DNA from: Oscillospiraceae bacterium
Lineage (GTDB): Bacteria; Bacillota; Clostridia; Oscillospirales; Oscillospiraceae
Direction: 5' to 3'
Length of the DNA: 36,448 nt
NCBI GenBank assembly: GCA_020025395.1
Contig: JAHHSE010000002.1
Location: 1-36,448, forward strand
Shown in pieces: positions 23,390 to 31,117 of the stretch (position 1 is its first letter; each line of letters starts with the position of its first letter). The translations under genes and the position numbers were made by a program. The notes below the pieces were generated by a model, which saw only the letters and a list, made by a program, of their open reading frames with translations, was not told the origin of the DNA and did no database searches.

Positions 23390-24559
23390 TCATCGGACCA
23401 CACCGGAATCCCTCGCGGCCTGTTCCACAGCGGCCGCAACCGCCTGAGCGGCCCTTGGGTCAAAGGCCTCCGGTATGATATAATCCTCGGACAGACGATC
23501 CTCCGCCAATTCCGCCAAAGCCTTTGCGGCGGCCAGCTTCATCTCATCGTTGATGTCAGAAGCCCCCGCATCCAGGGTCCCCCGAAAAATACCGGGGAAA
23601 GCCAGAACATTATTGATTTGATTGGGATAGTCACTGCGTCCGGTGGCAATGATTCTGGCGCCCCCGGCCCTGGCCTGCTCCGGCAGAATCTCCGGGACAG
23701 GATTGGCGCAGGCGAAAAGGATCGGATCCGGATTCATCCGTCGGACCATCTCGGCGGTCACCAGGCCGGAGGTAGAAAAACCCAGAAAGACATCGGCCCC
23801 TGCCAGCGCATCCCCCAGGGTTCCCCTCCGCTTTTCCCGGTTGGTCCGCCTTACCATTCTCTCCTTGTAGGGATTCATCCCATGGGGGCGCCCCTCGTAG
23901 AGAATCCCCGTCCGGTCACAGAGGATCAGGTCCCGGAAACCGGCCTTCAGCAGCAGATGGGCGATGGAGAGTCCGGAGGCCCCGGCCCCGCTGATGACCA
24001 CACGAACCCTCTCCGGCTTTTTCTGTACCACCCGCAGGGCGTTTGTCAGCCCCGCCAGCACAATTACGGCAGAGCCGTGCTGGTCATCGTGAAAGACGGG
24101 GATGTCGCACCGGGCCTTCAGCTTTTCCTCAATTTCAAAGCAGCGGGGGGCGGAGATGTCCTCCAGATTCACCCCCCCAAAGGAGCCGGACAAGAGGGCA
24201 ATGGTATGGACAATCTCCTCCACATCCCTGCTTCGGATGCAGAGGGGGATGGCGTCCACCCCGCCAAAGGTTTTGAAGAGGGCGCACTTCCCCTCCATCA
24301 CCGGCATCCCGGCCTCCGGGCCAATGTCGCCCAGTCCCAGGACCGCCGTTCCGTCCGTGACCACCGCCACCGTGTTCCAGCGCCGGGTCAGCGCATATCC
24401 CTGACTCACATCCTTTTGAATCTCCAGGCAGGCCTGGGCCACCCCCGGTGTATAGGCCAGGGAGAGGGCCTCCCTGCTGTCCACCTTTACACGGGGTGTT
24501 ATCTCTATTTTTCCTTTCCACGCATAGTGAAGCTGCAACGCTTTCTCGTTCTCCTTCAT
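23390..24559 (-). CDS. Malic enzyme (malate dehydrogenase, decarboxylating)
   Basis: Converts malate to pyruvate and CO2 with reduction of NAD(P). The 389-residue length is that of the short bacterial form. Visible landmarks are the start region SLAYTPGVAQACLEI with its catalytic Tyr, the lysine in MEGKCALFKTFGGVDA, the metal-binding FGGVNLEDIS and PVFHDDQHGSAVI, the Rossmann loop SGAGASGLSIAHLL, and FACANPVPEI. Cofactor preference cannot be told. A promoter is at 24643-24671. It is the first gene of a three-gene unit with the YcxB-like protein and the sigma54 activator; no link between malate and 4-hydroxybutyrate control is obvious. Confidence 0.95.
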   Translation of the reverse strand: MKENEKALQLHYAWKGKIEITPRVKVDSREALSLAYTPGVAQACLEIQKDVSQGYALTRRWNTVAVVTDGTAVLGLGDIGPEAGMPVMEGKCALFKTFGGVDAIPLCIRSRDVEEIVHTIALLSGSFGGVNLEDISAPRCFEIEEKLKARCDIPVFHDDQHGSAVIVLAGLTNALRVVQKKPERVRVVISGAGASGLSIAHLLLKAGFRDLILCDRTGILYEGRPHGMNPYKERMVRRTNREKRRGTLGDALAGADVFLGFSTSGLVTAEMVRRMNPDPILFACANPVPEILPEQARAGGARIIATGRSDYPNQINNVLAFPGIFRGTLDAGASDINDEMKLAAAKALAELAEDRLSEDYIIPEAFDPRAAQAVAAAVEQAARDSGVVR

Positions 24560-24642
24560 ACCGATTCCCTCGCATTCTCAAATTTTGATGCAATTGTGAC
24601 ATGAATTTGGATTTTGAAAGCATTGCTGTTGGCCATATTCTA

Positions 24643-24671
24643 TATATGAACTATATTTGAGTCTTTGTCAA
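24643..24671 (-). promoter_or_regulatory. Promoter of the malic enzyme unit
   Basis: On the minus strand TTGACA (24666-24671), a 17-base spacer and CATATA (24643-24648). The leader to 24559 is about 76 bases and has no clear fold. The remaining part of this gap (24672-24852) shows no gene; open frames there lack ribosome sites. Confidence 0.6.
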
Positions 24672-24852
24672 GACCACTGTATGTATGTCCCCGGTAGAAA
24701 TATTTGGAAATTTATGTCGCGCCCGCCTTTTGAAGAGGGGATCCTCAGCCGACGGAGGGTACGGCCCCGACCGGAACCCCGCCCCATATGTTTTGCAGAC
24801 TGGTATGCAGGCCTCCGTGAATCCTTTTTCCGTATGCGGCATACCGCAAAGC

Positions 24853-24905
24853 AGAGGACGGGGAGGCCCCGGCAGCTCCCCGCTGCCAAGGCCTCCCCGT
24901 CCTCT
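24853..24905 (-). terminator. Long hairpin at the end of the XRE/zinc-ribbon gene
   Basis: A perfect 16-bp stem (AGAGGACGGGGAGGCC at 24853-24868 and its complement at 24890-24905) with an inner GGCAG/CTGCC helix. It overlaps the TAG stop codon of the regulator gene. There is no T run, so it may act in termination by another route or protect the mRNA 3' end. Confidence 0.55.
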
Positions 24906-25347
24906 ATGCTTTCCAATGCTTTAGCTGCAAAAGGAAATGATCCAGCTGAACCCGTCTTTCCTCCTCTGGGATATGTTCCGGATTTGGCATATGTTTAACC
25001 AAATAATCCAGCATTGCTTCTTTTGTGGGATAGGCAAATTGACCCTCTGAATAGCACCATTTGCAATAGTCCTCGTTCCATTCTCCATTTAACTCTTTGC
25101 TCATAATGGAATCTTCCAGCGGCATTCCGCAGCATTGACAGAATAATGTTCTCGGAGACCCCAAAAGAGTATTGATTGACACCTCAAACACATTGGATAA
25201 CAATTTTAAGGTCTCTGTATTTGGCACCGTTTCCCCCGTTTCCCAACGGGAAACCGCTTGTCTCGTAACAAGCACTTTTTCCGCCAGCTCCTCCTGGGAC
25301 AGCCCGTGTTTTGTTCTCAATTCATAAATAACAGTTTTTGTTTCCAC
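24904..25347 (-). CDS. XRE-family regulator with C-terminal zinc ribbon
   Basis: A 147-residue DNA-binding protein. Residues 5-60 are a helix-turn-helix of the Cro/C1 type (HGLSQEELAEKVLVTRQAVSRWETG). Residues 68-100 carry cysteines C70, C72, C73, C95 and C98 in FCQCCGMPLED and YCKWCYSEG, the pattern of the putative zinc-ribbon domain seen fused to XRE proteins and standing alone in Firmicutes. The start is a GTG at 25347: AAGGAGGG lies seven bases before it, while the upstream ATG at 25401 would start inside the promoter. Probably controls itself, since a palindrome overlaps its -35 box. Targets unknown. Confidence 0.85.
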   Translation of the reverse strand: METKTVIYELRTKHGLSQEELAEKVLVTRQAVSRWETGETVPNTETLKLLSNVFEVSINTLLGSPRTLFCQCCGMPLEDSIMSKELNGEWNEDYCKWCYSEGQFAYPTKEAMLDYLVKHMPNPEHIPEEERRVQLDHFLLQLKHWKA

Positions 25348-25368
25348 GCAGATTCCCTCCTTGCATTT

Positions 25369-25397
25369 ATTATAGGATTCTGCTAACCGCTTTACAA
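25369..25397 (-). promoter_or_regulatory. Promoter of the XRE/zinc-ribbon gene
   Basis: On the minus strand TTGTAA (25392-25397), a 17-base spacer and TATAAT (25369-25374), about 15 bases before the ribosome site of the GTG-started gene. Confidence 0.75.
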
Positions 25398-25406
25398 GCA
25401 ACTTGT
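25394..25406. promoter_or_regulatory. Possible operator overlapping the -35 box
   Basis: The 13-bp palindrome ACAAG-CAA-CTTGT overlaps the -35 box at 25392-25397. XRE proteins usually bind such short inverted repeats, so autorepression is likely but not shown. Confidence 0.45.
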
Positions 25407-25672
25407 CGTTGCCTCATATGGCAGTTCGGCCTTCTGTTTTCCTGCCTTCCTTGATCCCGCTTCCGTCGCTGTCCGACGAAAAAAAGGGGCTGTTCCGATG
25501 GGTTGGAAACGCTTTTGCGTGTTTGAATTTCTCCTCTTTTGAACGGAAAACCAGTGTAAAAATAATAGTTTTTCTGTGAATATTTTGAAAACTTTCTATG
25601 AATATTTTTTCTCTCTCCTTTTTATCTGATTAAATTTTTCCTTTCGCTGTATTTTTTCTTTTTTGTCTATTT

Positions 25673-25700
25673 TGCCCTTATAAAAGGGCATTTTTCTTTT
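25673..25700 (+). terminator. Orphan intrinsic terminator in a gene-free, AT-rich gap
   Basis: TGCCCTT at 25673-25679 pairs with AAGGGCA at 25684-25690, followed by TTTTTCTTTT. No gene ends upstream on this strand. The surrounding gap (about 25500-25800) is much richer in A+T than the rest of the window and has long pyrimidine runs on the plus strand. It contains a near-direct repeat TGAATATTTT at about 25578 and 25600. A short transcript ending here cannot be excluded. Confidence 0.5.
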
Positions 25701-25805
25701 ACAGTCTGTTTTTCTCCCTCCTCCCTCCTCCTTTTCCCCCTTTTTTCTTTGTGCAATCTGGTCATAATTGATTCTTTTCTCCTTCAAATTGATTTGCAAA
25801 GTCCC

Positions 25806-25833
25806 TTGCAAAAAACGAAAAAACCTTTATAAT
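25806..25833 (+). promoter_or_regulatory. Promoter of the surface-protein gene
   Basis: TTGCAA at 25806-25811, a 16-base A-rich spacer and a perfect TATAAT at 25828-25833. It gives a leader of about 200 bases, fitting a highly expressed surface-protein gene. Confidence 0.75.
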
Positions 25834-25863
25834 AATACCATTCCATCTGACCCCTTTTGACCC

Positions 25864-25987
25864 GGTCAGGAGCTGACCATTTTCTGAACCATAAGAAGGA
25901 GGCTTGATCGCCTGAAACCCGGTTCATACAGCATGGAGACCCGTCGATTTCCCTTGTGGGAATGGGGGCTTTCCGCACAGGAAATCG
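25864..25987 (+). promoter_or_regulatory. Structured 5' leader of the surface-protein gene
   Basis: GGTCAG-GAG-CTGACC at 25864-25878 forms a small hairpin. A larger one has CGATTTCC (25945-25952) pairing with GGAAATCG (25980-25987), continued inside by TGTGGGAA with TTCCGCACA. Long stable leaders are common on S-layer genes and prolong mRNA life; no known riboswitch was recognised. Confidence 0.5.
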
Positions 25988-26038
25988 CTCTGTTTTCCCT
26001 GCTTTATGATAATAAAATTGAATAGGAGGAACATACCA

Positions 26039-28705
26039 ATGAGAGTGAAACGCTTACTGGCTTCGCTGCTCGCCGCGACGATGACGCTTTCCGTGGGCGC
26101 TACAGCGTTCGCCGCAAACGCGAAGCCAGGTAACGGAGCCGCTGCCCTTGCGGGTGGGATCAACACCGATGCCTATGGCTTCTCTCAGAACACCGTCTTC
26201 TTTGATATCAAGGGTGTCAGGCACGATATCTATCAGGTAAATGCCGATGCGTCTGTGGTCAATAAGGTTACCACCTTTTCCGGAGCCACAGAGTACTTCC
26301 TGAAGGATGACACTGAGTTTGTCAAGTGGACGAACATGGAAAATGGCGTGTATCATCTCAAGGATGACGCTGCCATGATCCCCACCGAGAAGGCCGTCTG
26401 GACCGCCCAGTACAAGGCTCCCGCTCAAGGTGCGGTTCTGCCCGCAGATCAGCCCACCATGGACGAAGTGAAGGCCGCCGTTCAGAATGCCGGCACAAAG
26501 GTTGTCCTTGGCGACGCCCTGTATGCGGTAGAGGCCGCTTCCGGCAAGATGGGCACCGCGCCTGTGAATGCTCAGGCCTCTGTTGCCCTGACGGGGGAGG
26601 TTAAAACCGCTCTCGCCGCCGCCGGAAAGCCCGTCTCCCTGAACACCCCTGTCGCCTCTCTGGAGCTTCCCGCCAACGCCCTGGTGGACTCCTTTGAAGC
26701 AGCGGTTGCTCAGGTAAACGGGACCGTTGGCACCACCAACACCGTCACCGGTGCTCTGGTGTATGACCTCACCGTGAACGGCGGACAGGCCCATGACTTT
26801 GGGACGAAGATCACCGTCTCTCTCCCCGTGGCCCTTCCCGCCGGTGTGACCCAGGCTTATGTCTACTATGTGGAGAACAATGAGCCTGTCTATCAGCTGG
26901 ATCAGCCGGTTTCTGTCAAGAACGGTGTTCTGACCTTCACGACCGACCACTTCTCCCAGTATGCGGTCTCCATGGTGTCCAACCCCAAGGTTCCCACCGA
27001 GACCGAGTACAACGAGGGAAATCCCCCCAGCCCCGAAGCACCTGACAATCCCTACACCTTCTCCGAGGATACGGTCTATTTCGATGTGGACGGTGTCAAG
27101 CATGATATCTATGACATCAATGCCAATCCGGACCTGACCAAGAAGATCGGGACCTTCGCGGGTGCTGCGGAGTACTTCGGTCTGACCGATGCCGGGTTCT
27201 CCAGATGGCTGAATGCTGCGTCTGGTGAATATCAGTTTAATGATGACACCAGGATCCTCAATGAGAAGGCCGTCTGGACCGCCCAGTACAAGGCTCCCGC
27301 CGCTGCTACCACTGTGAATACAGAGGTTCGGCCGGCGGATGCGGCTTCCGCTGTTGAGGCCGCAAAGATCACCGGCAAGGTCGCTCTGGGCGATTCCCTG
27401 TATGTGGCCGCCGCTGGGGAAGGCAAAATGGGCACCGCTGCCGCCGGCTCTGCCGAGAGCATTGTCCTGACCGCTGAAGTCAGGAAGATCCTGACTGAGG
27501 CCAATCTGCCTGTGGTTCTGGGGACCGGTGTCGCTTCTCTGGAACTTCCCGTCAACGCTTTGAACGGAGTTGATTCCTTTAAGGCTGTTGTTGAGAAGGC
27601 CAATGAGACTGTCGGTGTGAACGGCAAGACTGTTTCTGACGCTCTGGTCTATGACCTGTCCGTCAACAACGGTCGGTCCTACGACTTCGGCACCAAGGTT
27701 CTTGTCACCGTTCCTGCGGTTCTGCCCGCCGATGCCGCCTATGTCTACCTTATGGACGGCAATGGCAGCCTGGTCTGTCGTCTGGACAAGGCCGCTGCCG
27801 TCGATGCCGGGGAGGGCACCCTCTCCTTCGAGACCACCCACTTCTCCAAGTATGTCATCTCTGCCGATCTGAACACCGACATTCCCACCGAGACCGAATA
27901 TAACGATAACAACGGCGGCGGAAGCTCCGGCGGCAGTTCCGGCGGAAGCTCTTCCCAGGCCAAGCCCAAGGTCTCCGTGGACGGTGTGGGCGGTAAGATT
28001 ACCGCTGACAACAAGGGCAATGTGACCATTACTCCCGACGAGGGCTATCAGGTGAAGGATGTCACCGTGAACGGCAAGTCCGTAGGCGCTGTTCTGACCC
28101 TGACCGGTCTGAAGTCCGCCGATAAGGTTGTTGTCACCTTTGAGAAGATCCCCGCCAAGTGGGTCAACCCCTTCACCGATGTGGCGGAAACCGCCTGGTA
28201 CTACGACGCGGTCCGTTACGCCTATGAGAACAAGCTCTTCAACGGTGTTTCCGCCACCGAGTTTGCTCCCGAGGTGACCATGACCCGCGCCATGCTGGTC
28301 ACCGTGCTGTACCGTCTGAACGGCGCGGCCGAGACCGGCACCTCTTCCTTCACCGATGTTCCCACCGGGATGTTCTATACCAACGCTGTGGCCTGGGCCC
28401 AGAAAAACGGCATTGTGAACGGAATCTCTGAGACTGAGTTCGCTCCCGATCAGAATGTGACCCGTGAGCAGATCGCCGCCATCCTGGCCCGCTATGCCAA
28501 GTTCACCGGCAAGACCCTGCCCGCCGGCACGCTGAACTTCCCCGATGCCGATCAGATTTCCGAGTTCGCCAAGGCCGATGTGGCCTCCATCCAGGCTGCC
28601 GGCATCGTCAAGGGCCGTGACAACGGGATGTTTGCCCCCCTGGCTCTGGCGACCCGTGCTGAGGTTGCGGCCATGCTGATGCGTTACATCGAGTCTGTAG
28701 GCTGA
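26039..28705 (+). CDS. SLH-domain surface protein with two long internal repeats
   Basis: An 888-residue secreted protein held on the cell wall by SLH domains. A signal peptide (MRVKRLLASLLAATMTLSVG with AFA-A cleavage near residue 26) is followed by two related units of about 292 residues, starting near G46 and T338. Both include the identical EKAVWTAQYKAPA and end in PTETEYN. A Gly/Ser linker (about 625-640), a small beta domain with ITPDEGYQVKDVTVNG (about 642-704) and three SLH modules (about 707-888, each with a FxDV or related start and a TRAE/TREQ-like motif) complete it. AGGAGG nine bases before ATG at 26039 decides the start; the frame is open 33 bases earlier. The role of the repeated unit is unknown. 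Could be an S-layer protein or an abundant wall-associated protein. Confidence 0.92.
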   Translation: MRVKRLLASLLAATMTLSVGATAFAANAKPGNGAAALAGGINTDAYGFSQNTVFFDIKGVRHDIYQVNADASVVNKVTTFSGATEYFLKDDTEFVKWTNMENGVYHLKDDAAMIPTEKAVWTAQYKAPAQGAVLPADQPTMDEVKAAVQNAGTKVVLGDALYAVEAASGKMGTAPVNAQASVALTGEVKTALAAAGKPVSLNTPVASLELPANALVDSFEAAVAQVNGTVGTTNTVTGALVYDLTVNGGQAHDFGTKITVSLPVALPAGVTQAYVYYVENNEPVYQLDQPVSVKNGVLTFTTDHFSQYAVSMVSNPKVPTETEYNEGNPPSPEAPDNPYTFSEDTVYFDVDGVKHDIYDINANPDLTKKIGTFAGAAEYFGLTDAGFSRWLNAASGEYQFNDDTRILNEKAVWTAQYKAPAAATTVNTEVRPADAASAVEAAKITGKVALGDSLYVAAAGEGKMGTAAAGSAESIVLTAEVRKILTEANLPVVLGTGVASLELPVNALNGVDSFKAVVEKANETVGVNGKTVSDALVYDLSVNNGRSYDFGTKVLVTVPAVLPADAAYVYLMDGNGSLVCRLDKAAAVDAGEGTLSFETTHFSKYVISADLNTDIPTETEYNDNNGGGSSGGSSGGSSSQAKPKVSVDGVGGKITADNKGNVTITPDEGYQVKDVTVNGKSVGAVLTLTGLKSADKVVVTFEKIPAKWVNPFTDVAETAWYYDAVRYAYENKLFNGVSATEFAPEVTMTRAMLVTVLYRLNGAAETGTSSFTDVPTGMFYTNAVAWAQKNGIVNGISETEFAPDQNVTREQIAAILARYAKFTGKTLPAGTLNFPDADQISEFAKADVASIQAAGIVKGRDNGMFAPLALATRAEVAAMLMRYIESVG
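26174..27902 (+). repeat. Tandem duplication within the surface-protein gene
   Basis: Two units of about 876 bp encode the related 292-residue segments. Most of the DNA has diverged, but 38 bp are identical at 26387-26424 and 27263-27300 (beginning GAGAAGGCCGTCTGGACCGC). The offset is exactly 876 bp. This suggests an old duplication with local gene conversion. Confidence 0.8.
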
Positions 28706-28721
28706 CCCTTTCCGCTTTGCC

Positions 28722-28777
28722 CCCAAAAAACAATGGGAGGACAGATTTTCTAATCTGTCCTCCCATTGTTTTTTGGG
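28722..28777 (+). terminator. Strong intrinsic terminator of the surface-protein gene
   Basis: Perfect long arms (CAAAAAACAATGGGAGGACA on the left) around a TTCT-type loop, ending in a T run on the plus strand. Starts 16 bases after the stop codon. Confidence 0.92.
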
Positions 28778-28900
28778 AAAGAAGACGGTTTTTTCTTTGA
28801 AATCGCCATACTTGGTAGATTCTTTCCCTGTTTTTTGATTTTGTGAAGATTATTTCCATGTTTTCTTCTGATCTGCTGTAAAATTCATTGAATCCCTTCT

Positions 28901-28929
28901 TTGACAAACTCTGGAGGAAAGAGTAAAAT
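28901..28929 (+). promoter_or_regulatory. Promoter of the nhaC unit
   Basis: TTGACA at 28901-28906, a 17-base spacer and TAAAAT at 28924-28929. It gives a leader of about 130 bases before the antiporter start. The gap between 28778 and 28900 shows nothing else. Confidence 0.75.
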
Positions 28930-28971
28930 ACACCAGTGCTGCCTGCCACCGTCGATTGCGGAGGAGAGAGA

Positions 28972-29031
28972 ATGAACCGATGGAGCTTTGTTCTGTTATT
29001 GTGTGAGACAGAGCGCAGCTTCCACCTGTGA
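28972..29031 (+). CDS. Possible 19-codon leader ORF before nhaC
   Basis: ATG at 28972 is preceded by GGAGG at a good distance and opens a 19-residue frame (MNRWSFVLLLCETERSFHL) that stops at 29029-29031, 37 bases before the antiporter start. The region also contains GTGTGA and TCACAC, which can pair. It could be a leader peptide or chance; no homologue is known to me. Confidence 0.25.
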   Translation: MNRWSFVLLLCETERSFHL

Positions 29032-29068
29032 ATCACACAGCACCAAAAAGCAAGAGAGGAAGAGATCC

Positions 29069-30577
29069 ATGACCCATACCGAGGAAAGCTCCATACGGCT
29101 TCCCAGAAAGCTCGAATCCCTGATCCCCATTGCCATTTTACTGGCAATCATGATTTCCAACTACGCCTTTCACTGGGGCCAGGATCCCCATATCCCCGTC
29201 CTGATTGCCGCTGCCGCCGCCATGGTGGTGGGCAGACTGTGCGGCCATACCTACACCTCCATGCTAAACGGTGCCTTAGACGCTGTCAGCCAGTCTTTGG
29301 AGGCCATAATCATTATCTTCTGTGTGGGCTGCCTCATCGGTGCCTTTGAGTGGTGCGGCACCATTCCCGCCGTTGTGTACTATGGTCTGAAGCTGATCAG
29401 TCCCGGGATGTTCCTCCCGTTGGCTTGCATCCTTTGCGCAGTTGTGGCGGTCTCTCTCGGCTCTGCCTGGACAGTTACCGCCACCCTGGGCATCGCTTTT
29501 ATGGCCATTGGCAACACCATGGGCCTAAATCCCGCTCTGGTGGCCGGCATGATCCTGTCCGGGGCCTGCTGCGGAGACAAATTCTCCCCTCTGTCCGATT
29601 CCACCAATCTGGCCGCCGGCGCTGCGCAAACCGGCCTCTTTGACCATGTCCGGGCTATGTTCACCACCACCTTCCCCAGCCTGGTTCTGGCCATTCTCAT
29701 TTACGCCTTCTTCTCCCTGAAAGGCTCCGGGACCTATGATCCCCAGCTGGCCAACGATTTGTCCCAGGCCATCGTGGACCATTACAATTACATGAGTCCC
29801 ATCCTGCTCCTCCCCATTCTCTTTATCATTGTGGTGTCTCTTTTGAAGATCCCCGCCATCCCCAGCGTACTGCTGATCTCCACGGTCGGCTGTCTCTTCG
29901 CGGTCATCTTCCAGGGGGCCACCTTCTCTGACTGCATCACCATGGCCCACTATGGATATACCGCGGAAACCGGAAACGCCCTCTGTGACACCCTGCTGAA
30001 CCGGGGCGGTATGTACAGTATGCTCTCTACCAACAACCTGGTCATCCTCGCCGTTGGCTTTGGGGGAATCCTGCAAAAAATCGGTGCTGTGGAATCTCTT
30101 CTGGGCGGCCTCATCAAAAAGGTGAGGACCCCCTTTCAGCTGGTTCTGGTCACCATCCTCACCTCGGTGTTCTGCATCACCACCATGTGCGACCAATACC
30201 TGGGACTCATTATCCCCTCCGCCATGTATAAGGACAAGTTCGACGAGCTGGGTCTCTCCCGAAATATGCTCTCCAGAACCCTGGAGGACGGCGGCACCCT
30301 CTGGTCCCCTCTGGTCCCCTGGTCCTCCTGCGGGGCGTATCATTCCGGCATTTTGGGGGTATCTACCTTCGCCTACATTCCCTTCACCTTTATGAACCTC
30401 ATCAACCCCCTCTATGCCCTGCTCTCCGCCAGCTGGGGCGGAAACATTCTCTATGCAGACGGCTCCCATACCAATCTCTTCGGAAAACTGAGGAAGGGAT
30501 CCCCGGCCGCCGCCCCCGAAGAGGCCCATCAAAAGGCCCTGGCCGCTCTGGCGAAAATCCGGGGCAACACTCATTGA
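29069..30577 (+). CDS. NhaC-family Na+/H+ antiporter
   Basis: A 502-residue membrane antiporter with about 11 to 12 helices that exchanges sodium (or an organic ion in some members) for protons. Family signs are SLGSAWTVTATLGIAFMAIG, the conserved GACCGDKFSPLSDSTNLAAG loop, and MCDQYLGLIIPSAMYKD with LSRTLEDGGTLWSPLVPWSS later. The malate/lactate antiporter MleN belongs to the same family, so an organic acid is possible. The frame is open 81 bases upstream, but GAGGAAG close to ATG at 29069 gives the start. Followed 15 bases later by a small membrane protein gene. Confidence 0.9.
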   Translation: MTHTEESSIRLPRKLESLIPIAILLAIMISNYAFHWGQDPHIPVLIAAAAAMVVGRLCGHTYTSMLNGALDAVSQSLEAIIIIFCVGCLIGAFEWCGTIPAVVYYGLKLISPGMFLPLACILCAVVAVSLGSAWTVTATLGIAFMAIGNTMGLNPALVAGMILSGACCGDKFSPLSDSTNLAAGAAQTGLFDHVRAMFTTTFPSLVLAILIYAFFSLKGSGTYDPQLANDLSQAIVDHYNYMSPILLLPILFIIVVSLLKIPAIPSVLLISTVGCLFAVIFQGATFSDCITMAHYGYTAETGNALCDTLLNRGGMYSMLSTNNLVILAVGFGGILQKIGAVESLLGGLIKKVRTPFQLVLVTILTSVFCITTMCDQYLGLIIPSAMYKDKFDELGLSRNMLSRTLEDGGTLWSPLVPWSSCGAYHSGILGVSTFAYIPFTFMNLINPLYALLSASWGGNILYADGSHTNLFGKLRKGSPAAAPEEAHQKALAALAKIRGNTH

Positions 30578-30592
30578 AAAGGACGGACAATT

Positions 30593-31078
30593 GTGAAATA
30601 TCAAGGAATTCTTCCCCGGAAAAAGCCCTGGGTAAAAGCCACCGTAATTTTTCTGGCGGTCTATATGCTTCTTCTGGAAACCCTGGCAGGTCAATATCTC
30701 TATGTTCCCATCGCCATCCTGGTCATCCTGTCCTGCTTCTTTCAAAAGGAGCATCTGCTGACCCGGGAGGGGGCGGACATTCAGCATACGCTCTTTGGAT
30801 GGACCACGCATCATCTTTGGAGGTGGGAGGAAATCCAGGTCCTTTATACGGACCGCAGAAAGGCCGCCCCCAATGTGACGCTGCATATCGGAAAAGATGT
30901 TTCGTTCCGTACCTTTCTCCTGACGCCCGCCGACTGTCAGTGGGTCCTCCGTCTGGCCGCCGCGCAAAATCCCAATATTCATGTGGAGGATCTCTCAAAA
31001 AAGGAGCAGGAGCACAGAGGGCGGAACCCTCTTTCCACCCGGAAAAAAAGACGGAAGGCCTCACCTTTCAGGTCCTGA
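30593..31078 (+). CDS. Small two-helix membrane protein with PH-like tail
   Basis: A 161-residue protein starting with GTG, with AAGGA nine bases before it and only 15 bases after the nhaC stop. Two membrane helices at about 15-50 form a hairpin. They are followed by a soluble part (TREGADIQHTLFGWTTHHLWRWEEI) resembling the PH-like domains of YcxB-type proteins, and a basic tail. Function unknown. Its position suggests an accessory to the antiporter, but that is inference. Confidence 0.65.
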   Translation: MKYQGILPRKKPWVKATVIFLAVYMLLLETLAGQYLYVPIAILVILSCFFQKEHLLTREGADIQHTLFGWTTHHLWRWEEIQVLYTDRRKAAPNVTLHIGKDVSFRTFLLTPADCQWVLRLAAAQNPNIHVEDLSKKEQEHRGRNPLSTRKKRRKASPFRS

Positions 31079-31082
31079 TAAC

Positions 31083-31117
31083 AGAGCCGGTCTATGTGAC
31101 AATCATAGACCGGCTCT
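31083..31117. terminator. Hairpin between convergent genes
   Basis: AGAGCCGGTCTATG at 31083-31096 pairs with CATAGACCGGCTCT at 31104-31117. It lies just after the small membrane protein gene and reaches the stop codon of the GGDEF gene. It lacks a clear T run on either strand, so it may act as a barrier or mRNA end structure. Confidence 0.6.

Noticed and set aside
24620..24645. Sigma54 promoter before malic enzyme
   Set aside because: GG and GC are present but separated by 11 bases instead of 10, and a good TTGACA promoter lies there.
24657..24998. Small plus-strand frames between malic enzyme and the XRE gene
   Set aside because: No ribosome sites; they run through the hairpin and into the antisense of the regulator gene.
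26054..28726. An 890-residue open frame on the minus strand opposite the surface-protein gene
   Set aside because: Low-complexity Gly/His/Leu translation typical of an antisense shadow; the plus strand has signal peptide and SLH domains.
29525..30982. A 485-residue minus-strand frame opposite nhaC
   Set aside because: Shadow of the antiporter; no motif or ribosome site.
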